From the NCBI RefSeq assembly GCF_002368075.1, contig NZ_AP018314.1, forward strand, positions 1,136,379 to 1,200,378: DNA of 64,000 nucleotides, in the 5' to 3' direction. Shown here piece by piece: positions 50,319-59,416 of this stretch. The stretch is from Sphaerospermopsis kisseleviana NIES-73. Its GTDB lineage: Bacteria > Cyanobacteriota > Cyanobacteriia > Cyanobacteriales > Nostocaceae. Both the position numbers and the translations under genes were made by a program. Below the pieces are notes generated by a model, which saw only the letters and a list, made by a program, of their open reading frames with translations, ran no database searches and was not told the DNA's origin. Within the stretch, counting starts at the first letter, position 1, and every line of letters begins with the position of its first letter.

Positions 50319-51531
50319 CAGGTTTTTTGGTGTTACTTGCAATATCATTCAAGTAAGGAATCAGAGCATAACCAATACATTCTGCTAAACGTGGTGGAAC
50401 AGCATTACCAATTTGCCACATAGCTTTTTTCATAGTACCTTCAAAAATAAATGAATCAGGAAATGTTTGTAATCTGGCCATTTCTCTAGCGGAAATCACA
50501 CGGTTTAAATAAGGGTGAATATGTGTACCACCATGATTTTCTTTTACAGTCATACTCGGTTTACCAGGATATTGTCTTTTGAAAGCATCAGCATATTTTT
50601 CATATAAAGAACCACCAGGAGGAACTTTTGCTAAACGTTCCATGTATTCCTGTGAATGTTTAGTCCACTCGTGATTAATTTCTGGTATGGGAGTATATGC
50701 TGGTAAATCAGAAATTGCTGATTCTATAGGTTTATATTCTTCTGGTTTTAATTGTGCTTGAGGATAGGGATTTGGCATTCCAAATCTATTAGCAATAAAA
50801 ATTGCTCTTGGTCTAATTTGTGGTACTCCATAAGCAGCAGATTCGAGAATTGCTACAGAAATATTAGGATAGCCAATAGACTCAAAAGCTTCAAAAATTG
50901 CTGTTTTTACATCCCCTTTTTGAATTGTTAAAATACCCGGCACATTTTCCATAACTACGTACCAAGGGCGTATTTCGGAAACAACACGCACAAATTCATA
51001 AAATAATCTATTTCTAGGATCTTTAGGATCACGTTTTCCTGCTACTGAAAATCCTTGACATGGTGGACCACCAACCACAATATTAATTTCAGATGAATCT
51101 ATTTTTTGCAGCCATTTTTGGGGAGAAAATTTTTCAATATCTCCACAGAAATGATGACAGTTGGGGAAATTTATTTGATGAGTTGCAGAAGCAATGGGAC
51201 TAATTTCTACACTAGCTAATGGTGTAAATCCTGCTTGGAATAACCCTTGGGTAATTCCTCCAGCACCACAAAAAAGATCCACAAAATTATATTGAGAGAA
51301 TGGAATTTGTGGGGTATTAACATCAATAAATATTTTGTATGGATCAGAATTATCTTGATCTAGTTGACGCTGAATACGCTCATAACGTCCTAACTTCGGT
51401 TTTTTTTGTTTTTTGTTAAGATGACCCTTATCCTCGTTAGATAAAAAAGAAAGTTGTGTTCCTTGCATTGAATAATTTATATAAAGTTTATCTTTATTGT
51501 GATATATAATCTCCAATAAATCAAGCTTCAT
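50275..51531 (-). CDS. DNA (cytosine-5) methyltransferase
   Basis: A 418-residue C5-methyltransferase. Motif I FVDLFCGAGGITQG, motif IV GGPPCQGFSVAG with the catalytic Cys, motif VI VMENVPG, motif VIII QIRPRAIFIA, motif IX SAREMARLQTFPDSF and motif X QIGNAVPPRLAE are all present, in canonical order. The N-terminal 75 residues are a variable, lysine-rich head; an alternative ATG is 63 bases in. It protects the host from the restriction enzyme encoded convergently. Confidence 0.93.
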   Translation of the reverse strand: MKLDLLEIIYHNKDKLYINYSMQGTQLSFLSNEDKGHLNKKQKKPKLGRYERIQRQLDQDNSDPYKIFIDVNTPQIPFSQYNFVDLFCGAGGITQGLFQAGFTPLASVEISPIASATHQINFPNCHHFCGDIEKFSPQKWLQKIDSSEINIVVGGPPCQGFSVAGKRDPKDPRNRLFYEFVRVVSEIRPWYVVMENVPGILTIQKGDVKTAIFEAFESIGYPNISVAILESAAYGVPQIRPRAIFIANRFGMPNPYPQAQLKPEEYKPIESAISDLPAYTPIPEINHEWTKHSQEYMERLAKVPPGGSLYEKYADAFKRQYPGKPSMTVKENHGGTHIHPYLNRVISAREMARLQTFPDSFIFEGTMKKAMWQIGNAVPPRLAECIGYALIPYLNDIASNTKKPVKFLHCEQSEIVFG

Positions 51532-51633
51532 ACAAAATATCTTTTAAAGCTTCTTTCCTTTGTGTCCTTTGCGTTCTTTGCGGTTAATTTTTCTGTGATG
51601 TGTGTGTAGGCCAAATCACTAACAAATTACAAA

Positions 51634-52827
51634 TTACACCTTTTCCTTTTGAGGTGTAGCAATACCCCGCTTCACTAAACCAGCTTCCAATTCTTCAATA
51701 AAATGCACATCTTCTTTTAATAAAGGTTGCTGATAACTCGCTTTTGGTTGCTTTTCTAAAAAACTAAATGCTTGTCTAAATTGTTGAGGAGTAGCTTTAA
51801 TAGGTGCATCAAAATGACAAGAAATAATTTGTTGAAAATCCCAATTTGCAATTTGATCAGCCCATTCTATTACTTCTCTTCCTCCTTGAGGAAGGATGAG
51901 AATTTGTAAAATTGGGGCGACAAAAGGACGACCATTACCAGATAATGCAGTAAAGGTATCTTGCCAATTTTCATCCCATTTAAAGGGGAAAAAACCAAAG
52001 TATGCTTGATGTGAACGATCAGGGGATTTTTTGGCATCTTTCCACATTTCCCCAAGTTGAGAAATTTTGACTGCACTGGGACGAAAATAAATTGCAAATA
52101 AAGCTATTCTTTGCCAACCACGACGACGGTTATGAGCATTATCTATCATTTTTTGCTGGGCGTTGTCTCTAGCATGAAATAGTAAGGGATAGGGATCTAT
52201 TTGTAAAATTTCCGGTGGTTCTTCAGAAATAGAAAGTATGGTATCTGTTAATAATAAAGTGCGAGATGGTTTGTGTAATAATGCAACTTCTTGGAAAGAA
52301 CCTTTACCTAAATTGATATCTAAAATTTTATATTCAAATTCATTACCAAAGGGGTTGTTTTGATGATTTATTGATAAAAATAATGTCCGTTTTTGAGGAA
52401 AACCTAACCAACTGAGGGGAAGATTAAAAGGAATACTCCATTGATGGGGAGCAACATAAACTAAAGCCTGGGGAAATTTTCTGGCAAAAGGACCGACAAA
52501 TATTTTATGTTCTAAACCGGAACTGGTAGGTAAAATTATATATTTTACTTCCCCATGTTTTTGTTCCAATTCTTTTACTAAATTGATACATTCTGGGGTA
52601 GGTGCTACAGGTGCATAAACTAAAAGTCCGCCTTCCTGTAGCTTAATTATGGTCATTCTAACTGGTACAACTGTATACAGAATGCCCTGTAATTGATCAA
52701 ATATCCATAGGCTATCTTTGATAATTTCTCGGCATAGAGTCTTTCTTTTTCCGTAGGGATACAGAGGTAAAATAGGCCAAAAAGACCATGACAAATTTTG
52801 CTGATTTTCTATTCCCTGAGTATTCAT
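51634..52827 (-). CDS. DUF4336-family protein (metallo-beta-lactamase-like)
   Basis: A 397-residue protein of the cyanobacterial and plant DUF4336 family, related to the metallo-beta-lactamase fold but with changed metal ligands. Seen here: LVYAPVAPTPECINLVKELE, VKYIILPTSSGLEHKIFVGP, and VALLHKPSRTLLLTDTI, where beta-lactamases have His-rich loops, then CHFDAPI near the C-terminus. The function is unknown. It is monocistronic. Confidence 0.82.
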   Translation of the reverse strand: MNTQGIENQQNLSWSFWPILPLYPYGKRKTLCREIIKDSLWIFDQLQGILYTVVPVRMTIIKLQEGGLLVYAPVAPTPECINLVKELEQKHGEVKYIILPTSSGLEHKIFVGPFARKFPQALVYVAPHQWSIPFNLPLSWLGFPQKRTLFLSINHQNNPFGNEFEYKILDINLGKGSFQEVALLHKPSRTLLLTDTILSISEEPPEILQIDPYPLLFHARDNAQQKMIDNAHNRRRGWQRIALFAIYFRPSAVKISQLGEMWKDAKKSPDRSHQAYFGFFPFKWDENWQDTFTALSGNGRPFVAPILQILILPQGGREVIEWADQIANWDFQQIISCHFDAPIKATPQQFRQAFSFLEKQPKASYQQPLLKEDVHFIEELEAGLVKRGIATPQKEKV

Positions 52828-52929
52828 AATTTTGGTAATTCACCAGAGTCTATTTCTTATTTTTAGCATTGGTTAGAGTTCAGCAATCATTTAATTTGTC
52901 AAGGAATTTTTTTCTGCTACCTACTAATA

Positions 52930-53616
52930 TTAACCTCCGATCTCTCTGAGCATATTTTCTACTCTGTTTGCACCTTCTGCATCATTACTGCTGCGATATA
53001 AACTAAGAGCTTGTCTTAAAGCATTGCTGGCCTGTTGAGTTTGTCTACGTTGTTTGAACATTGAACCCATCAATTCATAAGTACGTGGATTGTTACGGTT
53101 TAATTTAATTGCTTCTTCAAAAGCCCACATCGCTGAGGTATAATCACCTAAAGCAGTTTGTGTGACACCTAACCCTAAATAAGCATTAAAATTGCTACGG
53201 TTTAGCTGGATGGATCGACGATAAGCTTCTTTTGCTCCGTTGGTGTCTCCTAAATTACCTTTGATATAACCTACAGCGTAATAAAAGTCACTATTATTCC
53301 CATCTAGGGCGATCGCACGACGATAAGCAGTTAAAGCTAACTGAAAATTACCTTGTTGAGCATATAAGAACCCAATTCCAGAATGAATTCTCGCATTGCT
53401 GGGAGCTAATTTTGCTGCTTCCTGATAGACAGCGATCGCCCCATTATAATCCCCCGCATCGACTAATCTCCGCCCTTCCTCTAATAATTCCCTTAACCGT
53501 GGGTTACTTGCTTGGGCAACTAATACCTCTGTACTTTCAGCCACTACAGGAATTGCAGTTACAAAACTTCCTAATAATAGAACAGCCACCAAAAATGATG
53601 TTTGTTTGTATACCAT
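52930..53616 (-). CDS. Exported TPR-repeat protein
   Basis: A 228-residue protein with a signal peptide (LVAVLLLGSFVTAIPVVAES) and about five tetratricopeptide repeats (AIAVYQEAAKLAPSNARIHS; ALTAYRRAIALDGNNSDFYY; AKEAYRRSIQLNRSNFNAYL; AMWAFEEAIKLNRNNPRTYE; ASNALRQALSLYRSSNDAEG). It would act as a protein-binding scaffold in the periplasm or thylakoid lumen. Partner unknown. Confidence 0.85.
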   Translation of the reverse strand: MVYKQTSFLVAVLLLGSFVTAIPVVAESTEVLVAQASNPRLRELLEEGRRLVDAGDYNGAIAVYQEAAKLAPSNARIHSGIGFLYAQQGNFQLALTAYRRAIALDGNNSDFYYAVGYIKGNLGDTNGAKEAYRRSIQLNRSNFNAYLGLGVTQTALGDYTSAMWAFEEAIKLNRNNPRTYELMGSMFKQRRQTQQASNALRQALSLYRSSNDAEGANRVENMLREIGG

Positions 53617-53723
53617 AAAGATCCTTAAATTTTAGTGAAGTTTTTGTTTGTACATTAAAACAAAAATATTTAGTTTTGAAAACTGTATTTATTCACATTA
53701 ACAAAATCTTCTAAAATTGGTAA

Positions 53724-53846
53724 TTTTTAGAACCCTGTCCTGTTGCTGTATATAGGAATTCAGGCGAACATCTATACTCATCTGATAAGTGGCAAGACTA
53801 TGAACTAGATGCAATTCAATTGGCATTTACAAGTGTGGCAGGATGA
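53724..53846 (+). pseudogene. Possible C-terminal gene fragment
   Basis: The frame from a TAA at 53721 to a TGA at 53846 reads LEPCPVAVYRNSGEHLYSSD, then KWQDYELDAIQLAFTSVAG. The composition is protein-like and there is no start codon, so it may be the tail of a deleted gene. No family is recognised. The rest of this 340-base gap shows nothing else. Confidence 0.25.
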
Positions 53847-53956
53847 AAATATAGGATGAAAATAAGATCCAAAAAGTTCCAGAAGTTATGGCAATCTGTA
53901 TCAGAGGCACATAAAAACCCAAACTTTAAACTATTGGCTGTCAATAAGGAAATATT

Positions 53957-54283
53957 ATGCTTTTAAGTACAACCGATGTCATTCAAGGCGCTGTCATTGA
54001 TTCATATTTGGGCATTGTCACAGCGGAAGTTGTCTATGGCAGCAATTTTTTGCGGGACTTTTTAGCCAGCATCAGGGATATTGTTGGTGGACGTAGTGGC
54101 AGTTACGAGCGTTTATTTGAAGAAGGACAACGGAAAGCACTAGAACAACTAGAACAAAGAGCGCAACGTTTAGGGGCGGATGCTGTGATCGGTATAGAAA
54201 TTGATACAGGAACAATAAATGTTGATCAATCTGGAGTTTTGTTACTGATTACTGCTACAGGTACGGCTGTAAAAATGCGTTAG
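53957..54283 (+). CDS. YbjQ-family (heavy-metal-binding domain) protein
   Basis: A 108-residue protein of the YbjQ/DUF74 family, a small beta-alpha fold forming oligomers. Motifs: GIVTAEVVYGSNFLRDFLAS, FEEGQRKALEQLEQRAQRLG and ADAVIGIEIDTGTI. The name comes from structural work suggesting metal binding; the role is unknown. Monocistronic. Confidence 0.85.
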   Translation: MLLSTTDVIQGAVIDSYLGIVTAEVVYGSNFLRDFLASIRDIVGGRSGSYERLFEEGQRKALEQLEQRAQRLGADAVIGIEIDTGTINVDQSGVLLLITATGTAVKMR

Positions 54284-54507
54284 AATTTTGTCTTTTTTGA
54301 ATATGTAAAAAGTCTGAAAAATTCAACATTACATCTATATTTCCAAACTGTATTTCACAACCTTATCTTCTCACTAAAGACATAGTAATTAACTCTTTCC
54401 ACTGATAGATAATAAAAACACAAAATAGCAATTTAATTGTAAATAAAAGCATAAAGCATAAATATACCTGAGCAACTTTACTGAAATAGCAAGGGAGAAA
54501 ATAAACT

Positions 54508-55143
54508 ATGTCTTATGTAAATAGAATAGGGGATGAAATTCTGCCTTCTGAGTCTGCGGTAGCTAGTCGAGTAACAGAATACCGCGATCGCGTGCGGTGG
54601 GGTCCAATAATTTCCGGTGTTTTAGTTGCTCTAGCTACGCAATTAATATTAAGTTCCTTTTTTGGGGCATTAGGTGCTGGAAGAATTGCTGACTCTTTAG
54701 CACCAAGAAGCATAGCAACAGGTATTATTAGTAATGTAGGAATTTGGTCAACTTTAGCTTTATTACTTTCCCTGTTTCTGGGTGGTTGGATAGCAACCCG
54801 TGGTTGTGGACCAATGCACCGAGATACAGCTTTACTTAACGGTGCAATTCTTTGGGCGACTACTTTAGCAATTAGCTCTTTTCTATTAGCAAATGGAGTC
54901 TGGGGTGCTTTTGGGGTTGCTGCTTACAATGCAGCATCAGTAATTAATCAAATTCAAGGACAAGGTACTACGATACCACAAAATTTACCTGCTTTAACTG
55001 CTGAACAAACTCGTGAAATTGCCGCAGCAACTTCCAGAACTTTATGGTGGTTTGTCCTTGGTTCTCTATTAAGTTTAGCAGCAGCATTAATGGGTGCAGT
55101 TGCAGGTGCGCGTAGTCCTCGGACTAATAATTACAATCATTGA
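54508..55143 (+). CDS. Hypothetical membrane protein
   Basis: A 211-residue protein with about four membrane helices (GPIISGVLVALATQLILSSF; IWSTLALLLSLFLGGWIATR; ALLNGAILWATTLAISSFLL; LWWFVLGSLLSLAAALMGAV). Gly/Ala-rich helices recall small bacterial membrane proteins of the YrzE type. AAGGGAGAAAATAAACT precedes the ATG. Function unknown. Confidence 0.7.
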   Translation: MSYVNRIGDEILPSESAVASRVTEYRDRVRWGPIISGVLVALATQLILSSFFGALGAGRIADSLAPRSIATGIISNVGIWSTLALLLSLFLGGWIATRGCGPMHRDTALLNGAILWATTLAISSFLLANGVWGAFGVAAYNAASVINQIQGQGTTIPQNLPALTAEQTREIAAATSRTLWWFVLGSLLSLAAALMGAVAGARSPRTNNYNH

Positions 55144-55208
55144 TTTTGTCTGTGTTGAATATTTATCATATCTGTTTTTTTGGTAATGGGTAATTGGTAA
55201 TTGGTGAT

Positions 55209-55250
55209 TAGATCCCTGATTTATTATTTATTAAATGAATCGGGGATCTA
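55209..55250 (+). terminator. Terminator-like palindrome (diverged family member)
   Basis: TAGATCCC-GATT pairs with AATC-GGGGATCTA across an AT-rich loop, between the convergent membrane protein and PEBP genes. Both ends match the ATCCCC hairpin family; the centre is replaced. Confidence 0.6.
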
Positions 55251-55275
55251 ATGATTCTTTTCATTGTTAAATCAT

Positions 55276-55839
55276 TTAACTTTGGCGTTGATATTTTCCC
55301 ATTAATTCGGCTTTTGCTAAAACATGACCTGCTATTGCTGTTAAAATTTGATTTTTACTAACACCAGGTTCTAAATTTAGCTTTTTATCTAAAGCATAAA
55401 GATGGAAAAAATAACGGTGAGTTCCACTAGGAGGACAAGGACCACCATAACCCAATTTGCCAAAATCATTTTTACCCTGTATCCCACCAATAGGAATAGT
55501 TTTACCCGCAGGAATTTTTTCCGCTAATTGGTTAACTGAAGGGGGAATATCATAAATAACCCAATGTACAAAAGTATTTTTTGGTGCATCTGGGTCATCT
55601 ACAATTAATACTAAACTTTGGGTATTTGGGGGAATTTCTTCCCAGCTTAGAGGTGGTGAAATATCTGCACCATCACAGGTATATTTTGCAGGAATTAAAC
55701 CATTATCTACAAAAGCACTGCTGGTTAATTTCATGGTTTTTGCTACCTTGGAATTACAACTAATTAGAGATAGTCCTAATAATCCAAAAATAGCAAAGGA
55801 CTGAGTTATAAAAACTCGCCTTTTAGTTATATATATCAA
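55276..55839 (-). CDS. YbhB/YbcL (PEBP, Raf-kinase-inhibitor-like) lipoprotein
   Basis: A phosphatidylethanolamine-binding-protein fold of about 150 residues behind a lipoprotein signal: a hydrophobic segment ending LGLSLISC gives a lipobox, so the mature protein is probably tethered at its Cys. Family motifs are YTCDGADISPPLSWEEIP, LVLIVDDPDAP, FVHWVIYDIP, GYGGPCPPSGTHRYFFHLYA. A TTG at 55839 with AGGAG eight bases upstream is the likely start; a GTG at 55869 is also open. Overlap or tight coupling with the upstream small gene suggests an operon. Confidence 0.85.
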   Translation of the reverse strand: MIYITKRRVFITQSFAIFGLLGLSLISCNSKVAKTMKLTSSAFVDNGLIPAKYTCDGADISPPLSWEEIPPNTQSLVLIVDDPDAPKNTFVHWVIYDIPPSVNQLAEKIPAGKTIPIGGIQGKNDFGKLGYGGPCPPSGTHRYFFHLYALDKKLNLEPGVSKNQILTAIAGHVLAKAELMGKYQRQS

Positions 55840-55862
55840 GATAATGTCTCCTGATTTATTCC

Positions 55863-56123
55863 CTACCACTTCAAAAATGCTTCTTCTACTCCTTTTTCTC
55901 TTCTAATTTTTGCATCAATTTCAAACCAGTTAATAATTTGTTTGGCTGTCAAATCTTCAATGGGTACATCATATTCTGTAGCAATATGTTGTAAAATCCG
56001 TAAGGAGGAAATTGTCAATCTGGTTAAAAACTTTTCAGGGGAAGATAATAAAGCTGCGTCAACTTGTGCAGATTCGTCAGGGGTTAAAAATTGGCTTGAT
56101 GATTGGTTGGGGGAGATATCCAT
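55863..56123 (-). CDS. Small hypothetical protein upstream of the PEBP gene
   Basis: An 86-residue helical protein (FLTRLTISSLRILQHIATEY; DLTAKQIINWFEIDAKIRRE) with an acidic, Ser-rich head. Not recognised. The stop lies immediately upstream of the PEBP gene start, so the two are likely co-transcribed. Confidence 0.65.
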   Translation of the reverse strand: MDISPNQSSSQFLTPDESAQVDAALLSSPEKFLTRLTISSLRILQHIATEYDVPIEDLTAKQIINWFEIDAKIRREKGVEEAFLKW

Positions 56124-56316
56124 AGGGTTTAAAGTTGTGTTTAAGTGGGAAGTTTTTTTATATTAAATCATATTGTGGTAATTTTTGAATAATTGTTTTT
56201 TCTCACGCTCCAGACGCAGAGAACGCAGAGAGGGGTTAATCATGGGGTTTGAGTTTCATTAACCATATTTGATGGTATATTAAATGTAGTTGAGTTAATT
56301 TGAGGTTAATACAAAG

Positions 56317-56835
56317 ATGACACAGGAATTAATAGACCTCAGAAATAGTATCTTAGAACAGCGTTATAGCGATGCTTTAGCTATTGTTGATGAGTTAGAG
56401 GGGATGAGTAAGAAAGCAATTATACAACAAATAAAGTCTTTTTTAAAGATTTTACTAATACATTTAATTAAAAATCAAATTGAGCAACGGCTAACCAATT
56501 CCTGGGCAGCTTCTATTAGAAATTCAGTGGTAGGTATTCAAGATATCAACTTAAAGGAAAATAAAAAATCCTATTATATTAATGTTGATGAATGGGAAGA
56601 TTTAATTTTAGAGGAGGTTATAGAGAAAGCTATTGCTGATGCAAGTGATGAGGTTTTAAATGGTGCATATAATCAATTTCAATTGGAGGAAATGATTGAT
56701 AAACCGGAGTTGATAGCAAAAAGTTGTCAATTTTTAACTTTGACTTATGAACATTCGGCGAAAACTTTACCGAAAGCGATCGCGGAAGTTTTAATACAGT
56801 TACCAGGTGGGGAAAATTGGTTTAATCGTAAGTAG
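56317..56835 (+). CDS. DUF29-family protein
   Basis: A 172-residue helical protein that matches the DUF29 family more loosely than the one at 12345: MTQELIDLRNSILEQRYSDA, LAIVDELEGMSKKAIIQQIK, then LKILLIHLIKNQIEQRLTNSW. The usual N-terminal LYexDfxxW motif is missing, so this is a diverged form. Function unknown. A diverged palindromic hairpin (56840-56887) follows. Confidence 0.72.
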   Translation: MTQELIDLRNSILEQRYSDALAIVDELEGMSKKAIIQQIKSFLKILLIHLIKNQIEQRLTNSWAASIRNSVVGIQDINLKENKKSYYINVDEWEDLILEEVIEKAIADASDEVLNGAYNQFQLEEMIDKPELIAKSCQFLTLTYEHSAKTLPKAIAEVLIQLPGGENWFNRK

Positions 56836-56839
56836 TTAA

Positions 56840-56887
56840 AGATCCCCAACTTCTTACTTCAATAGTTTATCCAAGAAGTCGGTGATA
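56840..56887. terminator. Diverged terminator-like palindrome
   Basis: AGATCCCCAACTTCTT and CCAAGAAGTCGGTGAT are the arms of the ATCCCC hairpin family but are split by a 14-base insert (ACTTCAATAGTTTA). It lies between convergent genes. Confidence 0.5.
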
Positions 56888-56898
56888 TGGGTATTTCA

Positions 56899-57297
56899 TC
56901 ATTTTGGTTTTTTACCTCTTTCCCAAGCTTTTGATACTGGTGGTGGTGATGATGGCTTTTCTATAATTTCAATAATTGCGGTAATGACTTGATGAATTTT
57001 CTCATCTTTGATTTTTCCAATGTACCGAATTACGTTACTTTTATCAACCGTCGCAATAATATTAGGGCGAATATAGCAAGGACTTAAATTCAATTTACCA
57101 ACTCTAAAATCTTGATCTTCTAACTTAATTTCATAATCTCGACCTGGTTTACTGGTGATAGGACAAATTATAATATTATTATTGTCCGATTCAGTTATAA
57201 CTAAAGCTGGACGTTTCTTAGTGGTAGATGTATCAGAGAAAGGAAAAGGAACAGATATAACATCACCTTTAATTAAATGTTCTATAGATCCTTCCAT
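56899..57297 (-). CDS. PemK/MazF-family toxin
   Basis: A 132-residue toxin of the PemK/MazF family, expected to be an mRNA endoribonuclease. The start reads LIKGDVISVPFPFSDTSTTK, then KRPALVITES (the conserved Arg-Pro-Ala-Leu-Val strand), IIICPITSKPG and NIIATVDKSNVIRYIGKI, all typical. The C-terminal 18 residues (PPPVSKAWERGKKPK) are an extra basic tail. Its first 16 bases overlap the upstream antitoxin-like gene, as toxin-antitoxin pairs do. Confidence 0.88.
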   Translation of the reverse strand: MEGSIEHLIKGDVISVPFPFSDTSTTKKRPALVITESDNNNIIICPITSKPGRDYEIKLEDQDFRVGKLNLSPCYIRPNIIATVDKSNVIRYIGKIKDEKIHQVITAIIEIIEKPSSPPPVSKAWERGKKPK

Positions 57298-57563
57298 GCT
57301 TCGTCTTCCTCTGGATCAAGCCAAACTTTATTTAATGATGATTCACTCATTGCTAAAAATTCTTTAACCAATATTTTCTCATCATCTGTATCAACAATTT
57401 GTAAATTTTTAACTACTTCTAATGGCAGTCCAGTTAGTTTAACGATAAAATCTAAATCAATACCTTCTCGTAACATATTTACAGCAACTAGGGTTAAACC
57501 TTGCTGTAAACCTTTTTCCCATGCTTCCTGTAATGTTTGCACTTGAATTGATAGGTTGTTCAT
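57282..57563 (-). CDS. Antitoxin-like protein, chimeric
   Basis: A 93-residue protein. The N-terminal 50 residues (GLQQGLTLVAVNMLREGIDL and IVKLTGLPLEVVKNL) match the C-terminal tail common in cyanobacterial Rpn/PD-(D/E)XK transposase-like proteins. The last 25 (LAMSESSLNKVWLDPEEDEA) match the toxin-binding C-terminal tail of antitoxins that pair with MazF/PemK toxins. It overlaps the toxin start by 16 bases. It seems to be an antitoxin whose DNA-binding head was replaced by the Rpn tail. Confidence 0.7.
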   Translation of the reverse strand: MNNLSIQVQTLQEAWEKGLQQGLTLVAVNMLREGIDLDFIVKLTGLPLEVVKNLQIVDTDDEKILVKEFLAMSESSLNKVWLDPEEDEAWKDL

Positions 57564-57637
57564 ATTTTTTATATTTATGTAGTTATATTTTTGGAACTCA
57601 ATTATATTGTATCATAAGATAATAAAAAATGTAAGGT

Positions 57638-58249
57638 TTAGCGATTTGGAAATATTGGGAGGAATTGATAGGTTAACCAGCCTAAAAATAAGCCTAACCA
57701 AGATGTGCCAAGTAATAATAAAAATTGATTCCATCTACTTAAACAATTCTCGAATTTTTTAGTAATTGTAACATAAATGAAAATCAAGACAATATTAATA
57801 CAAAAAATAATAATACCAGCTAAACCGGCAATAGAACCCTCTCCTTTACCTTCAATTGATCCAATAGATAAATAAATAGATCCCAACATAGCTAAAATCA
57901 AAGGTAAACTCAAAACCATTTGTAAAGCAAACTTTAAAAGCAAAGCTATGTACCAAGTTGATGAAAAATAAGGCAATGGTTTATTTAACACTAAAATCAA
58001 AGCAGAGATAAACGCCAAATTCAAACCTAAGAAACAAGCAAAAGCTGAATAATACCAAGGAGAAGATGCTAATAAAAATCCCATCATTGAATAACATATA
58101 CCCATTAATTTCAATAACTTAAAACTAATATTGTTGAGTTTAGCCTTGTTATTAACACCTACAATAACAGGAACAGTTTTCTCTGTCTTAATTGTTTGAT
58201 GTTCTATTTTCTGACTAATCTGATAAACCTGATTACTAAAATCAGGCAA
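57638..58249 (-). CDS. Hypothetical membrane protein
   Basis: A 203-residue protein with a soluble head of about 45 residues and about five hydrophobic segments (LMGICYSMMGFLLASSPWYY; FLGLNLAFISALILVLN; ALLLKFALQMVLSLPLILAM; IIIFCINIVLIFIYVTI; LLLLGTSWLGLFLGWLTYQ). No family is recognised. It is alone between the toxin-antitoxin pair and the ATPase/TOPRIM pair. Confidence 0.65.
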   Translation of the reverse strand: MPDFSNQVYQISQKIEHQTIKTEKTVPVIVGVNNKAKLNNISFKLLKLMGICYSMMGFLLASSPWYYSAFACFLGLNLAFISALILVLNKPLPYFSSTWYIALLLKFALQMVLSLPLILAMLGSIYLSIGSIEGKGEGSIAGLAGIIIFCINIVLIFIYVTITKKFENCLSRWNQFLLLLGTSWLGLFLGWLTYQFLPIFPNR

Positions 58250-58482
58250 TAACTTTAACCATTCTCTACTTTTTCTATAACGTATCTCCCACCCTGTAAT
58301 TTATCACCTTTTTGCCAAACCATAGATTACAGATGCCTAAAATATAGTTATGTACATTTTGGCACATTCGGGTATGATTTGGGTAGATGTGCTAACTTTT
58401 CGATTTTCCCAAAAGATTAACTGGCTGAATTCCAGAATAAATTAGGAATCAATCTGATTTTCAACTTTTCAAAATATTTCTT

Positions 58483-59409
58483 CTAAAGCTGTTCTATTTT
58501 ATTTCTCAATTCAATCAAATCAGGGTATTGATTAATGTCAATATTATTAACTGCCCATTTAGAAAATTTATCCATAGAAATATATGATTTATATGGGCGT
58601 GTTTTATCTTGACTTATTTTGTGCATTGCTTTGTAAATATCTTTACCATTAAACCAAATTAAATACTGCTTTTGCTGCCAAAATTCCTGTTGATTAAAAA
58701 GCTGTAAATACTTAGATAGACTTTCTTCAAACTTATCTATTGTCACTTCCTCAACTGTATTTTTAAATTCATTAATTAATGACAAAGCCTCACTTTTACA
58801 ATTAGATAAATCTAGAGAATCTGGAATTGTATTTTCAGTCCATTTTGTTTTTAACTGTTGTCTATTAGCACTAAGTTGACATAAATTGCCTAAAGCCCAT
58901 CTGACAGCTTGATAAGCTTGTAAATTCTTTGCAGCTTCTTCTATCCATTGAGTGATTTTATCAATTCCTGGTGAATCTTTGTGTCCCCATCTAGAAATAG
59001 GATTTTCTAATTGTTCTTCATATTTGGTTATCCAATATTGATGAATGAGTTCAGGTTCAAGTAAATAATTTTCAATACAGGTACGATGAGATAGAAACGA
59101 TCTATTTCCTAATTTATCTATTTGCAGTAACTTAATTTCTGATGTAGGTTCAGTATCAAAATCACGATCTCTGAAAGTAATATATTTTTTAGCAGATTTT
59201 TTTCGTTCATCTTGATTTTTCCTCTCATTATTTTTATCCTGTTTATTTTCCTCTACAGAAGAAAAATATCCTTGAATAAATGTCGAAAAACTAAACTTAC
59301 CGCCAGCAGCAACAATTGTAATATTATTAAATTGATTTTCGACCACCTTATTAAGTAGCCCTAAGTCAAGATTACCCTCACAAAAAATAACTTTGTCAAC
59401 TACTCTCAC
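58483..59409 (-). CDS. TOPRIM-domain (DUF4435-like) protein, putative defence effector
   Basis: A 308-residue protein starting at GTG. The TOPRIM signature is visible: VIFCEGNLDLGLLNKV has the catalytic Glu and Asp, and ITFRDRDFDTEP has the second acidic motif (DxDxD). THR-type RTCIENYLLEPELI and the later WFNGKDIYKA match DUF4435 proteins. A charged, low-complexity insert (about 55-70, NKQDKNNERKNQDERKKSAK) precedes the DxD. It starts seven bases after the ATPase gene. The pair recalls AriB/AriA of the PARIS anti-phage system, where the TOPRIM partner is the toxic nuclease. Confidence 0.7.
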   Translation of the reverse strand: MRVVDKVIFCEGNLDLGLLNKVVENQFNNITIVAAGGKFSFSTFIQGYFSSVEENKQDKNNERKNQDERKKSAKKYITFRDRDFDTEPTSEIKLLQIDKLGNRSFLSHRTCIENYLLEPELIHQYWITKYEEQLENPISRWGHKDSPGIDKITQWIEEAAKNLQAYQAVRWALGNLCQLSANRQQLKTKWTENTIPDSLDLSNCKSEALSLINEFKNTVEEVTIDKFEESLSKYLQLFNQQEFWQQKQYLIWFNGKDIYKAMHKISQDKTRPYKSYISMDKFSKWAVNNIDINQYPDLIELRNKIEQL

Positions 59410-59416
59410 AGTTTAA

